From Chloroflexota bacterium (GTDB lineage: Bacteria > Chloroflexota > Anaerolineae > Aggregatilineales > Phototrophicaceae), in the NCBI GenBank assembly GCA_013388735.1, contig JACAES010000013.1, positions 1 through 35,610 of the forward strand: 35,610 bases of DNA, written 5' to 3'. The notes under the pieces were generated by a model, which saw only the letters and a list, made by a program, of their open reading frames with translations, was not told the origin of the DNA and made no database searches. The position numbers and the translations under genes were made by a program. Numbering within the stretch: position 1 is the stretch's first letter; each line of letters opens with the position of its first letter. Positions 14,532 through 22,067 of this stretch are shown piece after piece.

Positions 14532-16424
14532 ATGTCGGAAATATCGCTCCCGGTTTCAACAGCGGCTGCTCCCCCTGCGGAGACAGCCGACAAACGCCGT
14601 TGGGCGGCGCTGCTGCTGCTCAGCCTCAGCCTGACGCTCATCATCATTGACAGCACCATCGTCAATATCGCCTTTCCGTCCATCCGGGCAACCTACGGCG
14701 CGTCCTTTGCGGATGCCGAGTGGGTGAACTCGATTTACTCGCTGGTGTTCGGCGCGGCGCTGATTACCTGGGGCAAGCTGGGCGACCAGTACGGGCGGCG
14801 CAATATCTTCGTGGGCGGCGCGGCGCTGTTCGCGCTGGCGTCGCTGGGCATCGGCCTTTCGCCCAGCATCGGCTCGCTCATCTTCTTTCGCGCCTTGCAG
14901 GGCATGGGCGGCGCGATGATGTCCCCTTCAACGCTGTCCATTATTTCGGCCACCTTCAAGGGCAAGGAACGCGGCATCGCCTTTGGTGTGTGGGGCGCAA
15001 CGGCGGGCGTGGCGGCGGCCATCGGCCCGATCCTGGGCGGCTGGCTGATCGAATACGGGACGGGCGTGGTGGCCGAATCGTGGCGGCTGGCCTTCCTGAT
15101 CAATGTGCCGGTGGGCATCATCGCCGTCGTCGGGAGCTTCTGGGCCATCCGCGAATCGCGCAATCCGTTCGCCAAGCCGCGCATTGACTGGGCCGGCGTG
15201 GTGCTGGCGACGCTGGCGGTAGGCGCGTTCGTTTTTGGCGCCATTGAAGGCCAGAACTACGGTTGGGTGGAAGCCCGCGCGGTGTTCACCCTGGGGCCGA
15301 TTGTCTACCCCAACGTGGCCGACGGGGTAATCCCGGCGGGAACGCCCTCGTTTGTGCCGTTTGTGTTCGGCTTCGCCGCGCTGATGTTCCTGGTGTTCAT
15401 CTGGGTTGAACTGCGGCAGGAGCGGCGCGGCGGCGAACCGCTGTTCGAGTTCGGCCTGCTCAAATACCCCAGCTTCCGCTACGGGCTGATTACGGTGCTG
15501 ATCGTGGCGCTGGGTGAGTTCGGCATCATCCTCACGCTGTCGCTGTTTTTCCAATTGGGCAAAGGGCTGGGCGCGTTTGAAACCGGTCTGCAATTCCTGC
15601 CCTTCGCGCTGGTGACGATTGTGGTTGCCCCCACTGCGGGTATCCTGTCCAACCGCTTCGGGCCGAAGTGGGTGGTCACGACCGGCATGGCGCTGGAGGC
15701 GGTGGCGCTGTTCTGGGTCAGCCGGATTATCTCGGTGGACGTGGAAACGCTGATCTGGCCGCTGATGCTGTACGGCGCGGGCATTGGTCTGGCGATTGCC
15801 CAGCTTGCCAACATCGTCCTGTCGGATATTCCGCTGGAAAAAGCCGGCGTGGCTTCCGGCGCGAACAATACCATTCGCCAGTTGGGCGCATCGGTCGGCA
15901 TCGCCGTCATCGGCGCGGTGCTGTTCGGTACCTTCGCCACCGCCAGCAAACCCTACGTCCAGAACATGACCGTCTTTGAGGATTTCGCCGCGCGCGTCCA
16001 GGCCAACGAGGCGCTGTCGAACGAGGCGCGCATCCTGGGCGGTCAGTTTGGCGCCGCCGGCAGCATCGTCAAGCAAGCCATCATCGAAGGGCTGGACAAA
16101 AACGAGGGTTATGATACCAGCGCCGACCCGATTGATACGGCAGTGGCGCAGATTCCGCCGATTGGCCGCGCAGCGCTGCGTTTGCAGGGCGTCAACCTGG
16201 ATGACGCGGCGCTGATGAGCCAGATCAAAGCCGAACTGGCGCCGGATGTCGCCATCCTTCAGACCGGCATCCAGCGGGCGCTCGGCCAGGGGCTGTCGGA
16301 AGCGGCCCAGTTGGCGGCGCTGCTGGGCGCGATCTTCGTCGGGCTGGGCGCGTTCAGTTCGCTGATGCTGCCGCAGCGCAGCCGCAGCGCAGCGTCGGCA
16401 GAAGTCGCCCTCGCCGCGCACTGA
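14532..16424 (+). CDS. DHA2-family (EmrB/QacA-like) MFS drug transporter
   Basis: A 630-residue proton-driven exporter with 14 predicted membrane helices. Start ATG 14532 has AAGGAG eight bases upstream. Family motifs are 'IDSTIVNIAFPSI' in helix 1, 'WGKLGDQYGRRN' (motif A, about residues 80-91) and 'GATAGVAAAIGPILGGWL' (motif C, the antiporter signature). A loop of roughly 120 polar residues lies between the last two helices (about 465-585), longer than in most EmrB proteins, and another of about 40 residues follows helix 7. It is co-transcribed with the tetR gene and probably controlled by it. Substrates are likely hydrophobic drugs or lipids, not predictable further. Confidence 0.9.
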   Translation: MSEISLPVSTAAAPPAETADKRRWAALLLLSLSLTLIIIDSTIVNIAFPSIRATYGASFADAEWVNSIYSLVFGAALITWGKLGDQYGRRNIFVGGAALFALASLGIGLSPSIGSLIFFRALQGMGGAMMSPSTLSIISATFKGKERGIAFGVWGATAGVAAAIGPILGGWLIEYGTGVVAESWRLAFLINVPVGIIAVVGSFWAIRESRNPFAKPRIDWAGVVLATLAVGAFVFGAIEGQNYGWVEARAVFTLGPIVYPNVADGVIPAGTPSFVPFVFGFAALMFLVFIWVELRQERRGGEPLFEFGLLKYPSFRYGLITVLIVALGEFGIILTLSLFFQLGKGLGAFETGLQFLPFALVTIVVAPTAGILSNRFGPKWVVTTGMALEAVALFWVSRIISVDVETLIWPLMLYGAGIGLAIAQLANIVLSDIPLEKAGVASGANNTIRQLGASVGIAVIGAVLFGTFATASKPYVQNMTVFEDFAARVQANEALSNEARILGGQFGAAGSIVKQAIIEGLDKNEGYDTSADPIDTAVAQIPPIGRAALRLQGVNLDDAALMSQIKAELAPDVAILQTGIQRALGQGLSEAAQLAALLGAIFVGLGAFSSLMLPQRSRSAASAEVALAAH

Positions 16425-16498
16425 CACAACCTGTCGGGGCGGCCGCGCAGGATAGCCGCCCTGGGCGCTCGTTTCCTCGCTGCCTCCAAAATCCATCA

Positions 16499-16531
16499 GG
16501 GACGCCATCCCGGCGTCCCGTTGTGTGTTTT
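16499..16531 (+). terminator. Terminator after the efflux pump
   Basis: GGGACGCC-ATCCC-GGCGTCCC is a perfect 8-bp stem followed by GTTGTGTGTTTT, a T-rich tail interrupted by G. Confidence 0.65.
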
Positions 16532-16540
16532 GAAGAGCGT

Positions 16541-16570
16541 TTGATGCATTTGATGGTTTCCGGTTAAAAT
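16541..16570 (+). promoter_or_regulatory. Promoter of the hydrolase-methyltransferase-acyltransferase operon
   Basis: TTGATG (16541-16546) and TAAAAT (16565-16570) are 18 bp apart, 36 bp before the first ATG. Confidence 0.55.
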
Positions 16571-16606
16571 CAGGTTATCCACCGGAGCAGTTGAGGAAAC
16601 CGCCCG

Positions 16607-17245
16607 ATGTCCGTCGAAACGATCCCCGTCCCTGTGGCGTCGCGCTTCGGCGTGACGGTTTCAAATATGCTGCTGGCGCATGATCCCCCGGCTGACCGCC
16701 TGCTGGTGCAGCTTCCCGGCAAGGGCTACACCTGCGATTATCCGCTGCTGTATTACCTGCGGCGGGCGGCGCTGGCGCTGGGTTTCGATGTGCTGAACGT
16801 AGAGTACGGCTTCCAGGCGGCCAACGTGGAACTGGATGTTGAGAACGCCGTCTACCTGATGGACGACGTATGGGGCGCGGCGCGGCCCGTTCTGGAACGG
16901 GGCTACCGGCGCGTGTGTATCGCCGGAAAGTCATTGGGTACGCCGCTGGCCGCCGAGATGGCGCGCGCGCTGCAAGGGCCGGACGTGGCGCTCATCCTGC
17001 TGACGCCCATCGGCGGCGCGCTGCAAGGGCTGGACGACATCCCCACGCTGGCGCTCATCGGCACGAACGACGCCCTGTATTCCCCGGAAGTAGTGGCCGC
17101 CTTCGACCAGCATCCCCGCATAACCTGGAAGGTGTACGAAGGGTTGAATCATTCGTTGGAAAGCGGCGACTGGCGCGCTTCGCTGGCGGCGCTGCCGGAC
17201 ATCATCACCGCCTGTGAGACGTTTATGGAAAGCGAGTGTGCATAA
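16607..17245 (+). CDS. Small alpha/beta hydrolase
   Basis: A 212-residue alpha/beta hydrolase. The nucleophile elbow is 'IAGKSLGTP' (S109 in G-K-S-L-G), the acid is D155 in 'ALIGTNDALYSP' and the base is H182 in 'GLNHSLE', so a full catalytic triad is visible. It has no signal peptide and no cap domain. The ATG at 16607 has GAGGA nine bases upstream. It is the first gene of a compact plus-strand cluster; the methyltransferase starts 2 bp after its stop. The substrate is unknown, perhaps an ester or thioester related to its partner enzymes. Confidence 0.8.
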   Translation: MSVETIPVPVASRFGVTVSNMLLAHDPPADRLLVQLPGKGYTCDYPLLYYLRRAALALGFDVLNVEYGFQAANVELDVENAVYLMDDVWGAARPVLERGYRRVCIAGKSLGTPLAAEMARALQGPDVALILLTPIGGALQGLDDIPTLALIGTNDALYSPEVVAAFDQHPRITWKVYEGLNHSLESGDWRASLAALPDIITACETFMESECA

Positions 17246-17247
17246 TT

Positions 17248-18027
17248 ATGGAAAAGCCTCTATCCCCGAACGCCTGGAACGCCAGCCTGTACGACGATAA
17301 ACATCATTACGTGGCTGACTTTGGCGAGCAGTTGATTGAACTGCTGTCACCCAAGCCGGGCGAATCCATCCTCGATCTGGGCTGCGGCACCGGACACCTG
17401 GCGCACAAAATCGCTGCTTTCGGCGCGCGTGTGGTCGGCGTGGACAATTCGGCGGATATGATAAAACTGGCCTGCCAGAACTACCCTGAGCTGACCTTCA
17501 TCCAGGCCGAGGGCGGTGATTACCGTCCAGACGAACCGCTGGACGCGATTTTTTCCAACGCGGCGCTGCATTGGATGACCGATGCCGAACGAGTGGCCGC
17601 CGGCATGTGGCGCGCGCTCAAACCCGGCGGGCGGCTGGTGGCGGAGTTCGGCAGCCGGGGCAATATCCAGACCATACTCGGCGGCATCGGCAATGCCCTT
17701 CAGGCTTACGGGCTATACCTGTTCCCCGACGCGCTGCCCTGGTATTTCCCCAGCCTGGGCGAATACGCTTCGCTGCTGGAAAAACACAGCTTTCGCGTGG
17801 TATATGCCGCCGACTTCGACCGCCCGACGCCGCTGGAAGGGGAAGACGGCCTGCGGAACTGGCTGAATATGTTCGCCGGCAGTTTATTCCACTTCATCCC
17901 CGCCGAACAAACCGACGAAATCATCGCCGACATCGAAACGCGGCTGCGCCCTGTGCTGTACCGGGACGGCCAGTGGATCGCGGATTACCGGCGGCTGCGC
18001 ATCGTGGCGCTTAAAGAGGCTGTGTAA
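17248..18027 (+). CDS. SAM-dependent class I methyltransferase
   Basis: 259 residues from ATG 17248 (an in-frame GTG at 17236 would overlap the previous gene). Motif I 'ILDLGCGTGHLAHKI' (about residues 38-52) binds SAM; 'VVGVDNSADMI' and 'LDAIFSNAALHWM' are the acidic and post-motifs, and 'ALKPGGRLVAEFG' completes the Rossmann core. The layout resembles the trans-aconitate / type-11 methyltransferases. No strong ribosome site is seen, which suits translational coupling to the hydrolase 2 bp upstream. Its stop overlaps the next ATG (TAATG). The substrate is unknown. Confidence 0.85.
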   Translation: MEKPLSPNAWNASLYDDKHHYVADFGEQLIELLSPKPGESILDLGCGTGHLAHKIAAFGARVVGVDNSADMIKLACQNYPELTFIQAEGGDYRPDEPLDAIFSNAALHWMTDAERVAAGMWRALKPGGRLVAEFGSRGNIQTILGGIGNALQAYGLYLFPDALPWYFPSLGEYASLLEKHSFRVVYAADFDRPTPLEGEDGLRNWLNMFAGSLFHFIPAEQTDEIIADIETRLRPVLYRDGQWIADYRRLRIVALKEAV

Positions 18028-18818
18028 TGACCGGCGAGCGCGGCGGCTACCAGATCAGACCCTTTTCGGCGGTGCGCCAGATCACGGTTGAAGGCGGGCG
18101 GATGGCCGCGCAGCGGCATCCCATTCATGGCCTGATCGAAGTGGATGTAACGCATCCCCGGCAGCTTTTACAGAATCACAAAACCCGCACCGGCGAAACC
18201 TTTTCCTTCACTGCCTTTATCCTGTTCTGCCTGGCGCGCGCCATCGAAGACCATAAGCCCGTTCAGGCTTACCGCGACTGGCGCGGACGGCTGGTGATCT
18301 TCGACGACGTGGACGTCAACCTGATGGTCGAAGTGGAAGTCGAAGGCCGCAAAGTGCCGGCGCCGTTTTTTGTGCGCGCCGCCAACCGCAAATCGGCGCG
18401 GGAAATCCACGACGCGATTCGCGCGTTTCAAAGCAGCTACCGGCGCAGCGGCGAATTAAAGGGGCTGCGGCTGTTCGCGGCGCTGCCCGGCCTGGTGCGC
18501 CGGGCGTTTTACACCGTCGTTTTTCGCAACCCCTTCTGGCTCAAAAGCACCTTCGGCACGGTCGGGCTGACGGCCGTCGGCATGTTTGGGCGCGGCGGCG
18601 GGTGGGCGATTCCGTTCATGATGCACAGCCTGGACGTGGCGCTGGGCGGCATCGCCCGCAAACCGGGACTGGGCAGCGACGACCGCATCGAAATCCGCGA
18701 GTGTCTGAACGTGACCGTCAGCTTCGACCATGACGTGATTGATGGCGCGCCGGCGGCGCGTTTTACGCAGCGATTCCGGGAACTGGTCGAAAGCGGCTGC
18801 GGCCTGGACAACCTGTGA
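18027..18818 (+). CDS. Stand-alone E2-type (2-oxoacid dehydrogenase) acyltransferase domain
   Basis: A 263-residue protein consisting only of the catalytic domain of dihydrolipoyl acyltransferase / chloramphenicol acetyltransferase fold. The C-terminal active-site motif is 'FDHDVIDGAPAARF' (H235, D239, G240; canonical DHRxxDG with Asp in place of Arg). The N-terminus goes straight into the CAT-like core: the lipoyl domain and the peripheral-subunit-binding domain are missing, and no E1 or E3 gene is near. So it probably acylates a free small molecule or a CoA substrate instead of serving a dehydrogenase complex. Its ATG overlaps the methyltransferase stop. It converges on asnS with only 7 bp between. 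Confidence 0.8.
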   Translation: MTGERGGYQIRPFSAVRQITVEGGRMAAQRHPIHGLIEVDVTHPRQLLQNHKTRTGETFSFTAFILFCLARAIEDHKPVQAYRDWRGRLVIFDDVDVNLMVEVEVEGRKVPAPFFVRAANRKSAREIHDAIRAFQSSYRRSGELKGLRLFAALPGLVRRAFYTVVFRNPFWLKSTFGTVGLTAVGMFGRGGGWAIPFMMHSLDVALGGIARKPGLGSDDRIEIRECLNVTVSFDHDVIDGAPAARFTQRFRELVESGCGLDNL

Positions 18819-18825
18819 CGTCCCG

Positions 18826-20163
18826 CTACGGGTACTTGCGGCTTAACATGCGCGCATAGGGAATCGTCTCGCGGATATGCGGCAGGCCGCAAATCCAGGC
18901 GACGGTGCGTTCCAGCCCCAGGCCGAAACCGGCGTGTGGCACGCTGCCGAAGCGCCGCAGGTCGAGATACCAGGTGTACGCCTCGCGCCCGATGCCCAAC
19001 TGATCCACGCGCATTTCCAGCAGGCTTTTGTCCCAGATGCGCTCGCTGCCGCCGGTGATTTCGCCGTAGCCTTCCGGCGCGAGTAAGTCCACGCTGCGGC
19101 AGACCTCTGGCCGCCCCTCGACCGGCTGCATGTAAAAGGCCTTAAAGACCGACGGGAAGTTATAGACGAAAACCGGCTTGTCGAACATCTCCGCCAGGGC
19201 GGTTTCGTGCGGGCTGCCGAAATCCGTCCCCCATTCGATCTGCGTCTGCGCCCGCTGTTCCGGGTCTTCCAGCGTGGCCGCCAGCGCGTTCAGGCGCTCC
19301 ACCGCCTCGTCGTAGCTGATGCGCGGGAAGGGCGGCAGGACGTTTTGCAGCCGGGTGGTGTCCCGTTCCAGGATTTTGAGTTCTTCGGCGTGTTTTTCCA
19401 GCACGCGCTGGATGATATGGCTGATGAACTGTTCTTCCATCGCCATCAGGTCTTCCAGCGAGAAGTAGGCCATCTCCGGTTCAAGCATCCAGAATTCCAT
19501 CAGGTGGCGGCGCGTCTTGGATTTTTCGGCGCGGAAGGTCGGCCCGAAGCAGTAGACCTTGCCAAAGGCAGCCATGTTGGCTTCGTTGTAAAGCTGGCCG
19601 GTCTGGGCCAGGAAGGCCGGTTCGCCAAAATAATCAATGCTGAACAGGGTGGTGGTATCTTCGCCGGCGGCGGGCGTGATGATCGGCGTATCCACCAGCA
19701 GGTAGCCGTTATCGTCCAGCCAGTTGCGGATTTCCCGCACGATGGTGGCGCGAATCCGCAGGATGGCCCACTGGCGCGTCGAGCGCAGCCACAGGTGGCG
19801 GTTGTCCATCAGGAATTCGACGCCGTGTTCTTTGGGTGTGATGGGATATTCTTCGGCCATCTGCACCAGTTGGAGCTGTTTGATGCCGACCTCGTAGCCG
19901 CCCGGCAGGCCGGGAGCGCGCTCATCCCGCCGCACTGCGCCGGTGATGATGACGGACGATTCCTGCGCCAGCCGTCCGGCGATCTCAAACTCATCTTCGG
20001 CCATCTCGCGTTTAAAGGCCACACACTGCGCGATGCCGGAGCCGTCGCGCAGTTGGATAAACTGGAGCTTGCCTTTGTCGGTGCGGTTGTACACCCAGCC
20101 GCGCAGGGTGACTTCCTGGCCTTCGTACCGGGCGATGTCACGGATCTGAATCAAGGTGGTCAC
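18826..20163 (-). CDS. asnS: Asparaginyl-tRNA synthetase
   Basis: A 445-residue class II synthetase that charges tRNA-Asn. The N-terminal OB-fold anticodon-binding domain (about residues 1-100, '[20 protein letters not shown]') is followed by the catalytic core: motif 2 '[20 protein letters not shown]' and motif 3 '[15 protein letters not shown]', with a terminal '[11 protein letters not shown]'. 'FGPTFRAE...[11 protein letters not shown]' and '[18 protein letters not shown]' favour AsnRS over the related archaeal-type AspRS. It starts at GTG 20163 with AAGGA nine bases upstream and an in-frame stop just before, so this start is firm. It appears to be monocistronic. Confidence 0.93.
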   Translation of the reverse strand: MTTLIQIRDIARYEGQEVTLRGWVYNRTDKGKLQFIQLRDGSGIAQCVAFKREMAEDEFEIAGRLAQESSVIITGAVRRDERAPGLPGGYEVGIKQLQLVQMAEEYPITPKEHGVEFLMDNRHLWLRSTRQWAILRIRATIVREIRNWLDDNGYLLVDTPIITPAAGEDTTTLFSIDYFGEPAFLAQTGQLYNEANMAAFGKVYCFGPTFRAEKSKTRRHLMEFWMLEPEMAYFSLEDLMAMEEQFISHIIQRVLEKHAEELKILERDTTRLQNVLPPFPRISYDEAVERLNALAATLEDPEQRAQTQIEWGTDFGSPHETALAEMFDKPVFVYNFPSVFKAFYMQPVEGRPEVCRSVDLLAPEGYGEITGGSERIWDKSLLEMRVDQLGIGREAYTWYLDLRRFGSVPHAGFGLGLERTVAWICGLPHIRETIPYARMLSRKYP

Positions 20164-20314
20164 GAAAAGCTGTCCTTATGAACTGCAAAATAGTCTTGTG
20201 TCTCGATTATAGCCGCCCTGAACGCGCCGTCAATTTGCCCCCCGCCGGGACGCAGGCGCAGGGTTTGACCGGCCTGGGACAAGATGGGGTTTGCGGGGCA
20301 TAGCCCAGCGGCAC

Positions 20315-20320
20315 TATAAT
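20315..20320 (+). promoter_or_regulatory. TATAAT -10 element before the Clp-N gene
   Basis: A perfect TATAAT lies 51 bases before GTG 20371. No clear -35 is present. Confidence 0.45.
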
Positions 20321-20370
20321 AAAAGCAGGTCAACCGAAACGTGCCAGGTCATCGTCCGGTGAGAACCTTA

Positions 20371-21273
20371 GTGCCAAGTTTTACCCGTTACAGCCACCAC
20401 GCTCGCCGCGCCCTCACGCATACGGCGCTGGTGGTGAGTCGTCTGCGACATCCGCTTGCCGATACCGGCCACCTGCTGGCGGGGGTCATGCTCACGCGGG
20501 GCAGCCTGGGCTGTCAGGTCATGGAAGAGCTGGCCCTGACTGCCGAGGCAATCGAGCAGGTTTTAAAAACGCTGACTCCCAGCATGGCAGCGCCGCCGCA
20601 GGACATCCCCAACGCCGATGAGCTGAACATCGCCCTGGCGCTGGCCGCCGATGAATCCAGTTGGTTCGGCCACCATTACATCGGCACGGGACACCTGCTG
20701 CTGGGCGTCACCCGCATGAATGTGGGCAACGCGCGGGCGCTGCTGCGCCACCTGGACGTGCCGCCGGAGCAGCTTCGCCGCCACGTGCGCCGCGTGCTGA
20801 ATGATGGTTTTACCGAACCCGACCTGCACCTTGCCAAACGCAACGCCCGCCTCAGCGAACTGTCGCGGCGCGTCATCAACGCCGCCGAACAGATGGCCGT
20901 CACGCTCGATCATCCGAACGTCGGTCAGGGGCATCTGCTGCTGGTGCTGCTGCTGGAAGAACGCAGTTCGATTTCGGCGCTGCTGCGGGCCGCCGGCCTG
21001 GACGAACGCCGCCTGCGCCGGGAACTGGAAGACGGTGATACCGCCCTGTTTGCCAGCCTGGAAGACATCCTGAACCGGGCGCTTGACCAGGCGCAAACCC
21101 TGGGCAGCCACTACACCGGCACCGAACACCTGCTGCTGACATTGGCCGCGACCGAAGCCGGGGGCGCGCTGCTGCGGCGCTATGGCCTTGACCCGGACGG
21201 CCTGCGCCGCCTTATCACCAACCAGGAAGCCGCGCCGCCGTCCACCGATGAAACACCGCTTGCTGGCTTTTGA
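20371..21273 (+). CDS. Clp N-terminal repeat protein lacking an ATPase
   Basis: 300 residues if started at GTG 20371, where GGTGAG lies seven bases upstream and the product begins like other Clp-N domains ('PSFTRYSHHARRALTHT'); GTGs at 20359 and 20341 are alternatives. Four Clp repeats (two Clp_N domains) are visible, each with the GHLL signature: 'TGHLLAGVM', 'TGHLLLGVT', 'QGHLLLVLL' and 'TEHLLLTLA'. ClpA/B/C use this domain to bind substrates and adaptors, but no AAA+ Walker motifs follow here. It may act as an adaptor or decoy for a Clp protease, like other ATPase-less Clp-N proteins. The next gene is an FHA membrane protein with its own promoter. Confidence 0.82.
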   Translation: MPSFTRYSHHARRALTHTALVVSRLRHPLADTGHLLAGVMLTRGSLGCQVMEELALTAEAIEQVLKTLTPSMAAPPQDIPNADELNIALALAADESSWFGHHYIGTGHLLLGVTRMNVGNARALLRHLDVPPEQLRRHVRRVLNDGFTEPDLHLAKRNARLSELSRRVINAAEQMAVTLDHPNVGQGHLLLVLLLEERSSISALLRAAGLDERRLRRELEDGDTALFASLEDILNRALDQAQTLGSHYTGTEHLLLTLAATEAGGALLRRYGLDPDGLRRLITNQEAAPPSTDETPLAGF

Positions 21274-21280
21274 TTAACGT

Positions 21281-21289
21281 TGTTATAAT
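21281..21289 (+). promoter_or_regulatory. Extended -10 promoter (TGTTATAAT) of the FHA gene
   Basis: TGTTATAAT is identical to the element at 4714-4722 and lies 36 bases before the ATG. Confidence 0.6.
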
Positions 21290-21325
21290 AACTCCAATAT
21301 TGCATCGCTGAAGGAGGACGCCTGT

Positions 21326-22012
21326 ATGCAGGCCAACGAGCGTTTTCGTCTGGTCGTCCGCCGAGGTCCGCAGCCGAACCAGGTTTACGAACTGAACAAA
21401 GACATTATCACACTGGGTCGTGATATTACCAACGACATCACCATTAATGACCCGGAGGTAAGCCGCCACCACATGCGCCTGACGCGCGGCGCGGGCGGTT
21501 TTACGCTGGAAGACCTGGGTTCGACCAATGGGACTTTTGTGAACGCGCAGCGTTTGACGGGCGCCAAGCCCCTGAATAACGGCGACATGATCGGCCTGGG
21601 GGAAACCGTGACGCTGGGGTACGAACTGGTGCGGACGCAGGCTGCCCCCGCGCCGTCCGCCGAGGTCGGCCCGGAGATGGCGCCCACCTCGTCTTCCCCG
21701 GCGGCGCGCGCGCCACAGCCGCCGGCGCAGCAGCCTTCTCCATTCGGTTATGCGCCCGCCCCGGAGCCGGTCTACACGCCGCCCCAGGCGCCGCCCGGCC
21801 CTGGGTACGATTACGACCCCTACGCCATGCGTGAGGAAGAGCCGCGCAGCGCCGCCCGCTGGCTGTTGATCGGCTGCGCCGGGATTTCGCTGCTGTGCTG
21901 CTGCGGGACGCTGGTCGGCGCTTTCCTGGTAGACCAGTTGTGCCTGTGGAGCCGCATACCGATTGTCTGGGACATCCTCCAGGCGTTGGGTTACAGCGCC
22001 ACCTGCGGCTGA
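21326..22012 (+). CDS. FHA-domain membrane protein
   Basis: 228 residues; ATG 21326 has AAGGAGG eight bases upstream. The N-terminal FHA domain (about residues 7-100) carries the phosphothreonine-binding residues G-R ('ITLGRDITND'), S-R-H ('EVSRHHMRL') and N-G ('GSTNGTFVN'). A Pro/Ala-rich linker follows (about 105-170), then one membrane helix ('WLLIGCAGISLLCCCGTLVG', Cys-rich) and a short outer tail. So the FHA domain is cytoplasmic and would dock on a phosphorylated partner, as in Ser/Thr kinase signalling. No kinase gene is in the window. It is convergent with the second DHA2 gene. Confidence 0.88.
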   Translation: MQANERFRLVVRRGPQPNQVYELNKDIITLGRDITNDITINDPEVSRHHMRLTRGAGGFTLEDLGSTNGTFVNAQRLTGAKPLNNGDMIGLGETVTLGYELVRTQAAPAPSAEVGPEMAPTSSSPAARAPQPPAQQPSPFGYAPAPEPVYTPPQAPPGPGYDYDPYAMREEEPRSAARWLLIGCAGISLLCCCGTLVGAFLVDQLCLWSRIPIVWDILQALGYSATCG

Positions 22013-22067
22013 TCGAGGGACGCGCCGCCGAAATTCAGCCTGTTAGTGGCAGTTTTTCGACGGCCCG

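Noticed and set aside
14928..16508. Minus-strand frame of 526 codons opposite the MFS gene
   Set aside because: It is a typical high-GC antisense shadow; the plus strand encodes a full set of DHA2 motifs.
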